A DNA stretch of 64,000 nt from Nitrosomonas oligotropha (GCF_900106555.1 NZ_FNOE01000007.1:1-64000), one strand, 5' to 3'. Shown: positions 20,229 through 31,097, numbered from the stretch's first letter. The notes: generated by a model from the letters alone, not told the origin. Program-made: numbers and translations.

Positions 20229-21468
20229 GTCGAATATCAGGTAACAGTTGTCCATCCGCCATTGCCGCTGCGGAAAGCGGTAATAAACTTGCATCAGGGT
20301 GATGGTTAAGGAATTTTGCAATCTGCATGGTATTTTCTTCAGCAAAAACTGAACAAGTCACATACAGCAACTTACCACCCTTGCTCAAAATTTTCCACAA
20401 GGCATGCAAAATAGCTTGTTGAATTTCTGCAAACTTAACCAGATCGCTTTCACGCCGCAACCATTTGATATCCGGATGCCGGCAAACCACTCCGGATGCC
20501 GAACAAGGCACATCCGCCAGAATACGGTCATAGAAGCGCCCATCCCACCAGGCATCGGGATCCGACGCATCGCCGCACACCATCTTTTCTGCGGTCATAT
20601 GCAGGCGCTGCAAATTCTGCTGCACTTGAGTCAATCTTGCTGCTTCATTATCCAGTATCGTCAATGCAACATCGGCCAATTCCAACACATGCGTGCTTTT
20701 CCCTCCCGGTGCCGCGCACGCGTCCAACACCCGCATGCCATCATGCACATCCAGGAATGGCGCGGCAAGCTGCGCTCCGGCATCTTGCACAGTCACCAAC
20801 CCGGCGCTGAAACCAGGCAGATGCTCCACCGCGACCGGCTGATTCAGTTGCAACGCGCCGGACCAGAATAATTCCGTTTGCATCGCTTTTTCCGTCAATA
20901 AATCACGATAAGCGGCCACGCTAATTTTGCGTTGATTCACCCGTAACGTCATTGGAGGGCGTTTGTTGCCGGCTTGCAGTATTGTGTGGAATTTTTCCGG
21001 ATATTGTTGCCGCAACTTGTCAATCCACCACTGTGGATACGAGTAAAGTCCGTCCTCATGGGCGGCCGCTTGCTGCAACAAGCGCTCACGTTGCCGGATA
21101 AAATTGCGCAAAACGGCATTCACTAATCCCTGCATTCCTTGACCATGCGCCAAGGCGCGCGAAGCAGATACGGCTTGATCCACCACTGTGTGCGGAGATG
21201 CTTTACTGTACTGCAATTGATACAAGCTCACGAGCAACAACTGTTGCAAACTTTTATCGCGTAACGGTTTTTTCAGTAACAACGCGAGAATCGCTTGTAA
21301 TTGGCCGTAAAAACGCAGGACACCATAACTTAAATCCTGAATGGCGCCTTTTTGTTGTTTCGACAACATAGGATCGGCACGCCAGACATCCTGCAACACG
21401 CCGGTCAGGCTTGATCCCGTCAACACTTTACCGATTGCAGAGGCTGCCGCCAGCTGTGCCTTAATCAT
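20191..21468 (-). CDS. rsmB: 16S rRNA (cytosine-967-C5)-methyltransferase
   Basis: This RNA m5C methyltransferase of the NOL1/NOP2/Sun family has 425 residues. An N-terminal NusB-like RNA-binding helical domain covers residues 1-140. The SAM site is DACAAPGGKSTHVLEL, motif IV is DVPCSASG, and motif VI is YVTCSVF; the last two hold the two catalytic cysteines. Its start overlaps the fmt stop by 8 bases, so it is coupled to fmt. Confidence 0.95.
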   Translation of the reverse strand: MIKAQLAAASAIGKVLTGSSLTGVLQDVWRADPMLSKQQKGAIQDLSYGVLRFYGQLQAILALLLKKPLRDKSLQQLLLVSLYQLQYSKASPHTVVDQAVSASRALAHGQGMQGLVNAVLRNFIRQRERLLQQAAAHEDGLYSYPQWWIDKLRQQYPEKFHTILQAGNKRPPMTLRVNQRKISVAAYRDLLTEKAMQTELFWSGALQLNQPVAVEHLPGFSAGLVTVQDAGAQLAAPFLDVHDGMRVLDACAAPGGKSTHVLELADVALTILDNEAARLTQVQQNLQRLHMTAEKMVCGDASDPDAWWDGRFYDRILADVPCSASGVVCRHPDIKWLRRESDLVKFAEIQQAILHALWKILSKGGKLLYVTCSVFAEENTMQIAKFLNHHPDASLLPLSAAAMADGQLLPDIRHDGFFYNLLQKA

Positions 21469-22417
21469 GCGATGCAGCAGGATGATGCGCAGTCATAAAA
21501 CACTCGCCAGGTTCTATCGGGTTGCCAGCCAAAAAATCCGCCGCGCTCATTTTCTTGCCGCCAGGTTTCTGCATCAGGGCTATCCGTAACAAACCCGAAC
21601 CGCAGGCAACCGTGATGCCCGCACGATCCACTGCAACAATTTCTCCCGGCTTTCCTGCATTTCCGTCAAGCACCTCAGCTTGCCAGATCTTCAGCGCCAT
21701 ATCCCGGAAATGCGCATAGGCGCCGGGATTGGGATTAAATGTCCGCACCACCCGGTCTAGCTGCTGCGCGCTGTGCCGCCAATCAATTTCCGCTTCGGCT
21801 TTGGTTATCTTGGCTGCATAGCAGGCTTGCGTCTCGTCTTGCAGCACGGGAACCAGTTTTTCCTGAGGCAGCAGCGTCAACGCCTCAACGATGCTTCGCG
21901 CACCGCACACACTTAATTTATCGTGCAGCGATTGCGTGGTATCGTCCGGCGTAATTCCCACGTTGTGCGTTAACAAAATATCACCCGTATCCAATCCGGC
22001 ATCCATCTGCATGATGGTGATACCGGTCTCGCGATCGCCCGCCAGAATGGCGCGTTGAATCGGCGCCGCACCCCGCCAGCGGGGCAATAGCGAAGCATGA
22101 ATATTCAAGCATCCCAGACGGGGAATATCGAGTACCGCCTGCGGCAAAATCAATCCATACGCCGCCACAACCATCACATCCGCGTGTAGTGTCTGCAATT
22201 GCTGTTGTATGCCGTCAGTTTTCAGGGTCAAGGGTTGCAATAATGCCAGATGATGTTGTTCGGCCAGCAATTTAACGGCGCTGGCGGCAGCTTTCATTCC
22301 TCTGCCCGCAGGGCGGTCCGGCTGGGTCAACACCATAACAATCTCATGCCTTGCTTGAATCAGCGCATCCAGCGCCGTCGCGGCAAAGACGGGGGTTCCA
22401 GCAAATATGATTTTCAT
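21461..22417 (-). CDS. fmt: Methionyl-tRNA formyltransferase
   Basis: The enzyme formylates initiator Met-tRNA using 10-formyl-tetrahydrofolate. Its 318 residues start MKIIFAGTPVFAATAL. The catalytic SLLPRWRGAAPIQRAI and MDAGLDTGDIL blocks follow, and a C-terminal tRNA-binding barrel is present. It lies downstream of def, the peptide deformylase that removes the formyl group, as in most bacteria. Confidence 0.97.
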   Translation of the reverse strand: MKIIFAGTPVFAATALDALIQARHEIVMVLTQPDRPAGRGMKAAASAVKLLAEQHHLALLQPLTLKTDGIQQQLQTLHADVMVVAAYGLILPQAVLDIPRLGCLNIHASLLPRWRGAAPIQRAILAGDRETGITIMQMDAGLDTGDILLTHNVGITPDDTTQSLHDKLSVCGARSIVEALTLLPQEKLVPVLQDETQACYAAKITKAEAEIDWRHSAQQLDRVVRTFNPNPGAYAHFRDMALKIWQAEVLDGNAGKPGEIVAVDRAGITVACGSGLLRIALMQKPGGKKMSAADFLAGNPIEPGECFMTAHHPAASHD

Positions 22418-22538
22418 GCTAGTGCATCGATTACTTGTTAATTGGGGTGACGGGATTCAATCGTACCAACGAATCGTATTATTGATTCAGAAGATCCGGA
22501 TGCAGCGCACAGCTTTATTTTATGCCAACATGCGCCCG

Positions 22539-23042
22539 CTACATGGTACTGCGCTGTTTTTTCTTTAATCTGGCCAAGGTGCGCGATTGCTTGAGCTTTG
22601 ACCAGTATTCCACAAACACTTTTCCCGCCAAGTGATCCATCTCGTGTTGAATACATACTGCCAATAATCCATCGGCATCCAGAACAAATGATTCGCCTTG
22701 CGCATTCAGCGCTTTCACAGTCACGGATTCGGCACGCCGCACTTTCCCATAGATGCCGGGTACTGACAAGCAACCTTCCTCATAGTCCGATAGACCGTTA
22801 CTGGCGATAATTTCCGGATTGATCAATACGAGCAATTCATCACGTGTTTCCGATGTATCGATCACAATGATGCGCTCGTGCACATCCACCTGGGTTGCAG
22901 CCAACCCTATACCGGGTGCTGCGTACATCGTTTCGGTCATATCTCTTATCAGCGAACGGATTTCATCCGTGACTTGTGCTACGGGAACCGCTACAGTATG
23001 TAGCCTTTCATCCGGATATTGTAGTATTTTTAGAATAGCCAT
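22539..23042 (-). CDS. def: Peptide deformylase
   Basis: This iron/zinc hydrolase removes the N-formyl group from nascent proteins. The product is about 167 residues. All three motifs are present: [18 protein letters not shown] with the metal Cys, and [12 protein letters not shown] with the HExxH-type ligands. The ATG at 23042 gives the standard [14 protein letters not shown] start; the frame stays open to 23093 but that extension is not family-like. It is divergent from the LysM gene. fmt begins about 120 bases downstream. Confidence 0.96.
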   Translation of the reverse strand: MAILKILQYPDERLHTVAVPVAQVTDEIRSLIRDMTETMYAAPGIGLAATQVDVHERIIVIDTSETRDELLVLINPEIIASNGLSDYEEGCLSVPGIYGKVRRAESVTVKALNAQGESFVLDADGLLAVCIQHEMDHLAGKVFVEYWSKLKQSRTLARLKKKQRSTM

Positions 23043-23138
23043 GAAAAAAATGTGTAGTTTAACAAACCCAATTTCGCATTTAGACCGTATCATTAACCAA
23101 TCATTCTGTATGCCTTATCACTGCCTGTGAGATCATCC

Positions 23139-24176
23139 ATGCGAAAGCTTATTATAACTATGATTTTATTTCTGGGCCTGCTTTCCGTCACGTCAATAAA
23201 GGCTCAAGAGATCGAATTGCGTAGTGATACGCCCGATCATCATGTGGTCGTACCGGGCGATACGCTATGGGGAATTGCTTCCCGGTTTCTGAAAGATCCT
23301 TGGCGCTGGCCGGAGATCTGGGGACTCAATCGCGCGCAGGTAAAGAATCCGCACAAGATTTACCCCGGCGATGTTGTCATACTGGAAAAATCACTGCATG
23401 GCATCCGCTTACGCCTTTCGGAGGACGATGAATACGGTGTGAAAACCGTTAAATTATCACCGAAAATTCGCACGGAGCAGTCTGGCACTTCAGCAATTCC
23501 CAGCATCCCGGCAGCGGCGATCGGACCTTTCCTGAGCCAGCCGCTGGTCATCGAAAAAGACGGCCTCGACAATGCACCGTATATATTAGGCTCAAGTGAG
23601 GGCCGGGTTGCTTTGAGCACAGGCAATATCGCTTATGTCAGCGAACTGCCTAAAGATAAGGGTTCGGCATGGCAAGTTTTCCGTCCCGGTAAGGCACTGA
23701 AGGATCCGGATCAAAAAGACGCTGTTCTCGGTTTTGAAGCGACTTACCTGGGAAATGCCAAAGTAAATGCTTTTTCGGATGTCAGCACGGTCATCATCAC
23801 GCACGCTTCGGAAGAGATCTTGAAAGGCGATCGTTTGGTTCCTGCACCCAATACTATCTTCAATAACTACGCTCCGCATGCACCGGATTTTTCGCTCAAC
23901 GGAAGAATCATCTCGGTTTATGGCGGCGTCTCCGAGATTGGCCGAGGCGATATTGTCACACTCAACAAAGGTGGATTGGATGGCCTGGAAATGGGCCATG
24001 TTCTGGCTATCTACCGGAGAAGCCAAGCCAAGTCGCTCAAAGGGCAAACGGTGCAATTACCGGATGAAAGAACCGGATTGGTATTCATCTTCCGCGTCTT
24101 TGAGAAAATATCCTACGCATTGGTCGTACAAAGCACGCAAGCCATCAAAGTCTTGGACGCCGTCAAAACGCCCTGA
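23139..24176 (+). CDS. LysM peptidoglycan-binding domain protein
   Basis: A secreted or periplasmic protein. An N-terminal signal peptide (hydrophobic core IITMILFLGLLSV, cleavage near KAQ) is followed by one LysM domain (about residues 33-80, VVPGDTLWGIASRFL to IYPGDVVIL), which binds peptidoglycan. A region of about 260 residues of unknown fold follows. It lies just upstream of dprA in many betaproteobacteria, but a shared role is not established. A GTG at 23127 in the same frame is an alternative start. dprA begins 17 bases after the stop. Confidence 0.88.
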   Translation: MRKLIITMILFLGLLSVTSIKAQEIELRSDTPDHHVVVPGDTLWGIASRFLKDPWRWPEIWGLNRAQVKNPHKIYPGDVVILEKSLHGIRLRLSEDDEYGVKTVKLSPKIRTEQSGTSAIPSIPAAAIGPFLSQPLVIEKDGLDNAPYILGSSEGRVALSTGNIAYVSELPKDKGSAWQVFRPGKALKDPDQKDAVLGFEATYLGNAKVNAFSDVSTVIITHASEEILKGDRLVPAPNTIFNNYAPHAPDFSLNGRIISVYGGVSEIGRGDIVTLNKGGLDGLEMGHVLAIYRRSQAKSLKGQTVQLPDERTGLVFIFRVFEKISYALVVQSTQAIKVLDAVKTP

Positions 24177-24193
24177 AATTAACTCGTATCGTC

Positions 24194-25300
24194 ATGAAAC
24201 ATGCACCGGATCTTGAAGCATGGCTGAGTCTTAATCTGATCGACGGTCTGGGTGACGAATCCATCCGCAGACTTCTGATCGCTTTTGGCAGTCCCGCGGC
24301 CATCCTGTCAGCGCATATGAGAGCACTGGAGCGCATCGTAAAAAAACCCGTCGCGCAGCGCATCTCGCAAGGTGCCGAGCAACATAAAATCGCCGCTGTG
24401 TTCCGTTGGCTGGAGGACCCTGTCAATGCGGTCATCACCTTGGCCGATTCCGATTACCCGGCGCAGTTACTCAATATTGACGCCCCGCCCCCGCTGTTGT
24501 ATTTCAAAGGCCGGCGGGAGCTGTTGCAGCGCCCGGCGCTGGCCGTGGTCGGCAGCCGCAACGCCACGCCGCAGGGTTTATCCAACGCGGAAGCCTTTTC
24601 AGAAGCCGCCAGTAGCGCCGGATTATGCATCATCAGCGGCATGGCGCTGGGTATCGATACCGCCGCACACCAGGGCGGTTTGCGCGGCTTAGCCTCCAGC
24701 ATTGCCGTTGTCGGCACTGGCTTGGATATCGTTTATCCGGCAAAGAATCACCCGCTTGCGCACAGGCTGGCAAAAGAAGGCGCATTAATCTCCGAATTTC
24801 CGCTGGGTACCCCTGCCATCGGCAGGAATTTTCCGCGCAGAAATCGTATCATCAGCGGTATGAGTCACGGCTGCCTGGTAGTGGAAGCGGCATTACAGAG
24901 CGGGTCATTGATCACAGCCCGGCAAGCATTGGAACAAGGGCGCGAAGTCATGGCAATCCCGGGTTCGATACATTCGCCCCTGTCAAAAGGCTGTCATGCG
25001 TTGATTAAACAAGGCGCCAAATTGGTTGAAAATACCCAGGATATTCTGGATGAATTGAATCATTTACCCTTAACCCGGTATGAGAGTAGCGCCGCAGCGA
25101 AAGAATTTTCTGTCACAAAGCCAGCCGAAAACACGGTATTACTCAAACACCTAGGTTATGATGTCGTTGATATTGATACGCTCTGCTCGCGCAGTGGCTT
25201 GACGGCTGAGGTAGTATCAGCCATGCTATTAACGCTCGAGCTTGACGGTCAAATCAGCAGTTTGCCGGGAGGATGTTACCAGCGGATCCAATCGATGTGA
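24194..25300 (+). CDS. dprA: DNA-processing protein DprA
   Basis: This is a RecA loader for incoming single-stranded DNA in natural transformation. Its 368 residues show a SAM-like N-terminal domain (GLGDESIRRLL) and a Rossmann core with VVGSRNATPQG, SGMALGIDTAAHQGGL and the FPRRNRIISGMSHG block. A C-terminal winged-helix domain (HLGYDVVDIDTLCSRSGLT) completes it. All hallmark motifs are intact. It lies in the LysM-dprA-smg run. Confidence 0.95.
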   Translation: MKHAPDLEAWLSLNLIDGLGDESIRRLLIAFGSPAAILSAHMRALERIVKKPVAQRISQGAEQHKIAAVFRWLEDPVNAVITLADSDYPAQLLNIDAPPPLLYFKGRRELLQRPALAVVGSRNATPQGLSNAEAFSEAASSAGLCIISGMALGIDTAAHQGGLRGLASSIAVVGTGLDIVYPAKNHPLAHRLAKEGALISEFPLGTPAIGRNFPRRNRIISGMSHGCLVVEAALQSGSLITARQALEQGREVMAIPGSIHSPLSKGCHALIKQGAKLVENTQDILDELNHLPLTRYESSAAAKEFSVTKPAENTVLLKHLGYDVVDIDTLCSRSGLTAEVVSAMLLTLELDGQISSLPGGCYQRIQSM

Positions 25301-25355
25301 TGGCATTAACCGGAAGCACTGATCTGTAAACATACTCGCTTTTTTAGACACAATT

Positions 25356-25814
25356 ATGTTCGATATACTCGTTTATTTATTTGAAAATTTCTTTGACTCG
25401 GGCAGCTATCCGGATTCTGCGACATTGACGCGCAAACTGACCATGGCCGGATTCGCCGACGAGGATATCCATGAGACCCTGAATTGGCTCTCGGAACTCG
25501 AACGCCATGATATTGGCAGTTATCCTGCCAGCTTCGCCGAAAACGACTCTTTCCGCTGCTATACCGAATATGAAATGGAAAGAATCGACACCGAAGGGCG
25601 GGGTTTTATTTTCTTCCTAGAACAAGCTCGCATCATTAACCCGCTACAACGGGAATTGTTAATCGACCGTGTACTGGCCATGGATGAAAATTCCTCCAGT
25701 TTGGAAAAAATCAAATTGATTGTTTTAACCGAACTATGGATTCAAAATCAGCTGACTGATGATGCTGTTCTTGAGAAATTGCTGATTGTCAGCGACTCGC
25801 ATTACCGGCACTAA
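25356..25814 (+). CDS. smg: Smg family protein (DUF494)
   Basis: A 152-residue acidic, helical cytoplasmic protein matching the Smg/DUF494 family (MFDILVYLFENFF at the start, RELLIDRVLAMD and LKLIVLTELW-like blocks later). Its biochemical function is not known. Its place directly after dprA and before topB is the common betaproteobacterial order. Confidence 0.9.
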   Translation: MFDILVYLFENFFDSGSYPDSATLTRKLTMAGFADEDIHETLNWLSELERHDIGSYPASFAENDSFRCYTEYEMERIDTEGRGFIFFLEQARIINPLQRELLIDRVLAMDENSSSLEKIKLIVLTELWIQNQLTDDAVLEKLLIVSDSHYRH

Positions 25815-25977
25815 GAAAAAATCCATTTCATATTAAGCCGCATCTGACTCAATGGCTGCCGGAGTGAATACCTCCAATACACTCATTAAATTTTGACCAT
25901 GTTTGCAACCCTGATACATCAAGTAACCCAAAGGCTGGGAAACACAGTGCCGACGAATGATTTATTTTGGGGAATTA

Positions 25978-28494
25978 ATGAGTAAATCGCTGATTATTGC
26001 AGAAAAACCTTCTGTCGCAGCCGATATCGCACGGGCATTGGGAGGCTTTACCAAACACACGGATTACTTCGAGAGCGACCAATACGTGGTCTCTTCCGCG
26101 GTAGGTCATTTGCTTGAGCTTGTCATTCCGGAAGAATATGAAGTCAAGCGCGGCAAATGGAGTTTTGCCAATTTGCCGGTTATTCCGCCACATTTTGATT
26201 TGAATCCGATTGAGAAAACTTCCGCGCGGCTGAAACTTCTCAGCAAGCTCATCAAACGCAAAGATATCGAAACGCTCATCAATGCCTGTGACGCGGGACG
26301 CGAAGGTGAATTGATCTTTTACTATATTCTGCGCCATGTTGGCACAAGTAAGCCGGTAAAGCGCCTGTGGCTGCAATCGATGACCCCCGATGCCATACGC
26401 GATGGATTCACCCGGTTACTGGATAACTCGGCTGTGCAATCATTGGCTGAAGCGGCGGTGAGTCGGTCGGAATCGGATTGGCTGGTAGGCATTAACGGCA
26501 CACGTGCAATGACTGCGTTTAACTCGCAGGAAGGCGGGTTCCACAAAACGACTGTAGGACGGGTACAAACACCCACATTGGCGATTCTGGTAGAACGCGA
26601 AGAAAAAATTAAAAAATTCCGCCCGCAAAATTATTGGGAGATTCACGGCACGTTTGAAGCCAGTAATGGCATTTACACCGGCCGATGGTTTGATGACAAA
26701 TTCAACAAGGATAAAGCCGCGCAGGAAGCAAAGCCTGAACGGTTATGGGAGCAAAAACAAGCTGAGGCTATTCACGACAAATGCCAGGGAAAACCGGGGC
26801 ACGTTAGCGAAGAAAGCAAACCCAGCAAAGAAATCTGTCCGTTGCTCTACGACTTGACCAGCTTGCAACGCGATGCCAACAGCCGCTTTGGTTTTTCCGC
26901 CAAAACAACGCTGGGTCTGGCGCAAGCCTTGTATGAGAAACACAAGGTGCTGACTTATCCGCGTACGGATTCACGCGCACTGCCGGAAGATTATATCGCC
27001 ACCGTCAAAGACACCTTACTCAGTCTCGAAAATACGGATTATGGCAAATTTGCCCGGCAAGTTCTGGCATCCGGCTGGGTTGTTCCAAACAAACGCATTT
27101 TCAACAACGCCAAGATCTCGGATCACTTTGCCATCATTCCGACCTCGTTAAGTCCGACCAAATTAAACGAAATCGAAGCCAAACTGTACGATTTGGTCAC
27201 CAAGCGTTTCCTGGCCATTTTCTTTCCCGCCGCTGAATTTCTGGTCACTACCCGCATCACCCGGGTTGAAAACGAACCGTTCAAAACGGAAGGGAAAGTC
27301 ATGGTCAATCCAGGTTGGCAAGCGGTTTACGGCAAGTCTGTCAAACCGGATGATCAGGAAGAAGACACAACGCTCGTAGCCATTACGCCCGGTGAATCCG
27401 TTACCACTCAAGCGATCGAAATTATTGCCAACCAAACCCGCCCGCCGGCACGATTCAATGAAGCGACACTGCTTTCCGCGATGGAAGGTGCAGGCAAACT
27501 GGTCGAGGATGAAGAATTGCGTGCAGCGATGAACGCCAAAGGTTTAGGAACTCCGGCAACACGGGCAGCCATTATTGAAGGACTGGTATTTGAAAACTAT
27601 ATCCAGCGCATTGGCCGTGAACTGCATCCGACAGCCAAAGCTTTTTCCTTGATCACGCTATTGCGCGGCCTCAAGATCCCTGAATTGATATCACCTGAGT
27701 TAACCGGCAACTGGGAATCCCAGCTGCGCCAAATTGAGCAGGGCAATCTTAAACGCGCCGCATTCATGGAAAAAATTGCCGAAATGACGCGGCATATCGT
27801 GGAACAAGCCAAAACGCATCGCGGCGAAACCATTGCGGGGGACTTTGCAACACTCCAGTCCCCATGCCCTAAATGTGGCGGAACCGTGCATGAAACCTAT
27901 AAAAAGTTTCAATGCCAGAAATGCGATTTCGCGCTATGGAAAATTCTGGCGGGCCGTCAGTTTGAAGTGGAAGAGATGGAAACGCTCATTACCCAGCGAG
28001 AAGTCGGTCCACTACAAGGCTTCCGGAGCAAAATGGGACAGCTGTTCAATGCCATGATCAAACTCACCGACACATTTGAGATGAAATTTGATTTTGGCAA
28101 CAATAATGACAATCATGAAGAAGTCGATTTCAGCGGCCAAACATCCTTAGGCAAATGTCCAAAATGCGGTCATGCGGTGTATGAACACGGCTTACAGTAT
28201 GTTTGCGAGAAATCTACCGGCGCTAATCGTACTTGCGACTTTAAAACCGGTAAAATCATCCTTAAGCGCCCGATAGAACAGGAACAAATCACCAAACTGC
28301 TGGAAACCGGAAGAACTGATCTGCTGACCAAATTCATTTCCAAGAAAGGCAAGCCTTTCTCAGCCTACTTGGTCAGAAATACGGATGGAAAAATAGGTTT
28401 CGAGTTTGAGCAGAAAGCGCCCAAGAAAGCAGCCGGAACAAAATCTAAAACGAAGCAAGCGGAAACTCCTGCGGCCGACAGTACAACCTCATGA
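25978..28494 (+). CDS. topB: DNA topoisomerase III
   Basis: A type IA topoisomerase of 838 residues. The TOPRIM domain starts MSKSLIIAEKPSVAADIA and has its DxD-type acidic pair in NACDAGREGELI. The active-site tyrosine lies in VLTYPRTDSRALP. A C-terminal extension holds two Cys4-like zinc motifs (CPKCGG...CQKC and CPKCGH...C), then a lysine-rich tail. ATG 25978 follows a GGGGAATTA site; the frame runs up to 25957 without a ribosome site. It decatenates replication and recombination intermediates. Confidence 0.95.
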   Translation: MSKSLIIAEKPSVAADIARALGGFTKHTDYFESDQYVVSSAVGHLLELVIPEEYEVKRGKWSFANLPVIPPHFDLNPIEKTSARLKLLSKLIKRKDIETLINACDAGREGELIFYYILRHVGTSKPVKRLWLQSMTPDAIRDGFTRLLDNSAVQSLAEAAVSRSESDWLVGINGTRAMTAFNSQEGGFHKTTVGRVQTPTLAILVEREEKIKKFRPQNYWEIHGTFEASNGIYTGRWFDDKFNKDKAAQEAKPERLWEQKQAEAIHDKCQGKPGHVSEESKPSKEICPLLYDLTSLQRDANSRFGFSAKTTLGLAQALYEKHKVLTYPRTDSRALPEDYIATVKDTLLSLENTDYGKFARQVLASGWVVPNKRIFNNAKISDHFAIIPTSLSPTKLNEIEAKLYDLVTKRFLAIFFPAAEFLVTTRITRVENEPFKTEGKVMVNPGWQAVYGKSVKPDDQEEDTTLVAITPGESVTTQAIEIIANQTRPPARFNEATLLSAMEGAGKLVEDEELRAAMNAKGLGTPATRAAIIEGLVFENYIQRIGRELHPTAKAFSLITLLRGLKIPELISPELTGNWESQLRQIEQGNLKRAAFMEKIAEMTRHIVEQAKTHRGETIAGDFATLQSPCPKCGGTVHETYKKFQCQKCDFALWKILAGRQFEVEEMETLITQREVGPLQGFRSKMGQLFNAMIKLTDTFEMKFDFGNNNDNHEEVDFSGQTSLGKCPKCGHAVYEHGLQYVCEKSTGANRTCDFKTGKIILKRPIEQEQITKLLETGRTDLLTKFISKKGKPFSAYLVRNTDGKIGFEFEQKAPKKAAGTKSKTKQAETPAADSTTS

Positions 28495-28619
28495 TGTATA
28501 TGTTGCGCAGCGCTGGTTTCATGTCAACCCACCAGCACATCGGAAAGCAAGTGACAAAAAATTTCCGGGCATCAGCCTGCGCTAATGGCCCGGGCAATTA
28601 ATACTTCTAATACGGTTTT

Positions 28620-28868
28620 TTATGTGCCATAAAAGTTAAGAACGTATTTGAGCACACCGCTGGAACCCATGATAATCATGATGAGTCCGCCTACGATCGC
28701 CGTACCCTCAAGAATAATCGATCCGAATGCTCGGGCCGTATTTTCGAACTCTTCCTCGCCCATTTCATTTCTGCGTCTCTCTCTACGATTCTTTACCCAC
28801 AACTGCAACCAGATAGCCGCTGGGATCATTAGCAAAGAAAACATTAAAACAATTTCTGCATCTTCCAT
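28620..28868 (-). CDS. Small two-helix membrane protein
   Basis: An 82-residue protein with two hydrophobic helices (about 6-24 and 53-74) joined by a very charged loop with RRERRRNEMGEEEFENTARA. An AGAGG-like ribosome site precedes the ATG. I do not recognise the family. It lies antisense to its neighbours between topB and aroA. Confidence 0.6.
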   Translation of the reverse strand: MEDAEIVLMFSLLMIPAAIWLQLWVKNRRERRRNEMGEEEFENTARAFGSIILEGTAIVGGLIMIIMGSSGVLKYVLNFYGT

Positions 28869-29069
28869 TCATCAACCTCTTTTATATAAAGTGTCTTTTT
28901 CGTACAAAAGATAGATTACCTCAAACGCGATAGTTTAATAAAGATTTTTCCAAATGCAATAAATCTATCCAAACAATTTCCATAGCACTGGCACTCCCCG
29001 AGAATCAATAAAATTACGCTTTCAATATCTTTATGGGATATCATCTTACAATTTTCACCTGCATACACC

Positions 29070-30377
29070 ATGAAATGGCTTGACCTCCCATTTGCCAAGA
29101 ATGCTCAGGGCACTGTGCAATTACCCGGATCAAAGAGTATCTCGAATCGCATTCTTCTGCTTGCGGCATTAGCGGAAGGCGCCACGGAAATTCATGATTT
29201 ATTGGCTTCCGACGACACCGCCCGCATGCTGGACGCACTTACCCGTTTGGGTGTACCCATCACGCACACAGGTAATAATGATTACACGATCACCGGTGGG
29301 GAAGGCGTATTTCCGGTCAAAGATGCCGACCTATTTCTCGGCAATGCAGGCACTGCTTTCCGCCCTTTGGTGGCGGTATTATCTTTGATGCATGGGCATT
29401 ATCGCTTATCCGGCGTACCGCGCATGCATGAACGGCCGATTGCGGACTTGGTCGATGCATTGCGGCAATTGGGCGCAGACATAAAATACCTGAGCAACCC
29501 AGGCTTTCCTCCCGTAGAGATCAAACCGGCTGCACTGCGTGACCAGACTGACACTCAAACCGTGACAGTCAAAGGCGATGTCTCCAGTCAGTTTCTTACC
29601 GGATTGCTCATGGCACTGCCATTAAGCGAAAAAAAATCCATCATCAATGTATCCGGCACGCTCATTTCTCAGCCCTATATTGAATTAACACTGGCGCAAA
29701 TGCAGCATTTCGGCGTGCAGGTTGAGCATTCCGGCTGGCAGCAATTCATCATACCGGTGCAACAAAAATACCGTAGCCCTGGCCACATTTTTGTCGAAGG
29801 TGACGCATCGTCCGCTTCGTATTTCTTGGCAGCCGGTGCGATCGGACATGGTCCGGTTCGCGTCCAAGGCGTGGGCCGCGACAGTACGCAAGGCGATATC
29901 CGGTTTGCAGCAGCACTTGAACTGATGGGTGCAGACATAGCGATGGGGGAAAATTGGCTTGAAGCCAGCAACAAGGAAAAATCTCTCCGCGCTATCGATC
30001 TGGATTGCAACCATATTCCCGATGCAGCCATGACACTGGCCGTCACAGCGTTATTCGCTGAAGGTACCAGCACGTTACGCAATATTGCCAGCTGGCGCTT
30101 GAAAGAAACGGATCGTCTCGCCGCCATGTCAACAGAATTGCGCAAACTAGGCGCGATTGTGGAGGAAGGCGCGGATTATCTGCGCATCACACCGCCCGTG
30201 CATGGCTTAACTCCCTATGCTGCAATCGATACCTATGACGATCACCGCATGGCCATGTGCTTTGCTTTGGCATCCTTGGGAGCGCCGGTGCGGATTAACG
30301 ATCCCGATTGCGTCGCCAAAACATTTCCTGATTATTTTGAGAAATTTTCACAAATAATTCACTCTGAAATGAAATAA
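29070..30377 (+). CDS. aroA: 3-phosphoshikimate 1-carboxyvinyltransferase (EPSP synthase)
   Basis: This shikimate-pathway enzyme joins shikimate-3-phosphate and PEP. Its 435 residues contain the [18 protein letters not shown] block, [13 protein letters not shown], the RLKETDRL block with its catalytic residues, and [15 protein letters not shown] near the end. It is followed by cmk and rpsA in the same direction, the classical proteobacterial aroA-cmk-rpsA order. Confidence 0.97.
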   Translation: MKWLDLPFAKNAQGTVQLPGSKSISNRILLLAALAEGATEIHDLLASDDTARMLDALTRLGVPITHTGNNDYTITGGEGVFPVKDADLFLGNAGTAFRPLVAVLSLMHGHYRLSGVPRMHERPIADLVDALRQLGADIKYLSNPGFPPVEIKPAALRDQTDTQTVTVKGDVSSQFLTGLLMALPLSEKKSIINVSGTLISQPYIELTLAQMQHFGVQVEHSGWQQFIIPVQQKYRSPGHIFVEGDASSASYFLAAGAIGHGPVRVQGVGRDSTQGDIRFAAALELMGADIAMGENWLEASNKEKSLRAIDLDCNHIPDAAMTLAVTALFAEGTSTLRNIASWRLKETDRLAAMSTELRKLGAIVEEGADYLRITPPVHGLTPYAAIDTYDDHRMAMCFALASLGAPVRINDPDCVAKTFPDYFEKFSQIIHSEMK

Positions 30378-30416
30378 TCTGCACCCCGCCCATTTAATTC
30401 ATAACAAAACTGCTGC

Positions 30417-31097
30417 ATGAATACGAATAAGATTCCCGTCATCGCTATCGATGGTCCATCCGCATCCGGTAAAGGCACTGTCGCTCAACTGGTTGCGCGC
30501 AAGCTTGGTTTTCATTACCTCGATAGCGGCGCACTTTACCGTCTGGTCGCATTGAAAACGATGCAGTTGAATACGGATACTCAGAATCCCATCGCAGTCG
30601 CGGAAATTGCCATCCATCTGAATGTCTTTTTTAAGGATGAGCACATTTACTTGGACGATACCATTGTCACGAATGCTATTCGTACCGAGCAATGCGGTAT
30701 TGTGGCTTCCCAGCTGGCTGCTTATCCGCAGGTTCGCGCCGCGCTTACCGAGCGTCAACGTGCATTTCGTCAACTGCCCGGGTTAGTGACGGATGGACGT
30801 GACATGGGTTCTGTTATCTTTCCCGATGCCGTTCTCAAAATTTATTTAACCGCCAGTGCGGAAGTACGTGCGCAAAGACGGTATAAGCAGTTGATAGAGA
30901 AAGGAATGAATGCTAATATCGCCGACTTATTGCAGGATATCCAGAAACGGGATGAACGCGATAGCAGTCGCAGTATCGCGCCTTTACAACAAGGGGTTGA
31001 TGCCAAATTGCTGGATACGACTTCATTGACCATATCCCAGGCGCAAGATGCAGTTCTCTCCTGGTATAATGACATGCTTGCAAGAACCCGCGTTTGA
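30417..31097 (+). CDS. cmk: Cytidylate kinase
   Basis: It phosphorylates CMP and dCMP with ATP. The 226 residues include the P-loop GPSASGKGTVAQ (about 13-24), the YLDSGALYR CMP-binding block and VTDGRDMGSVIFPDA. It lies 39 bases after aroA and upstream of rpsA. Confidence 0.97.
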   Translation: MNTNKIPVIAIDGPSASGKGTVAQLVARKLGFHYLDSGALYRLVALKTMQLNTDTQNPIAVAEIAIHLNVFFKDEHIYLDDTIVTNAIRTEQCGIVASQLAAYPQVRAALTERQRAFRQLPGLVTDGRDMGSVIFPDAVLKIYLTASAEVRAQRRYKQLIEKGMNANIADLLQDIQKRDERDSSRSIAPLQQGVDAKLLDTTSLTISQAQDAVLSWYNDMLARTRV

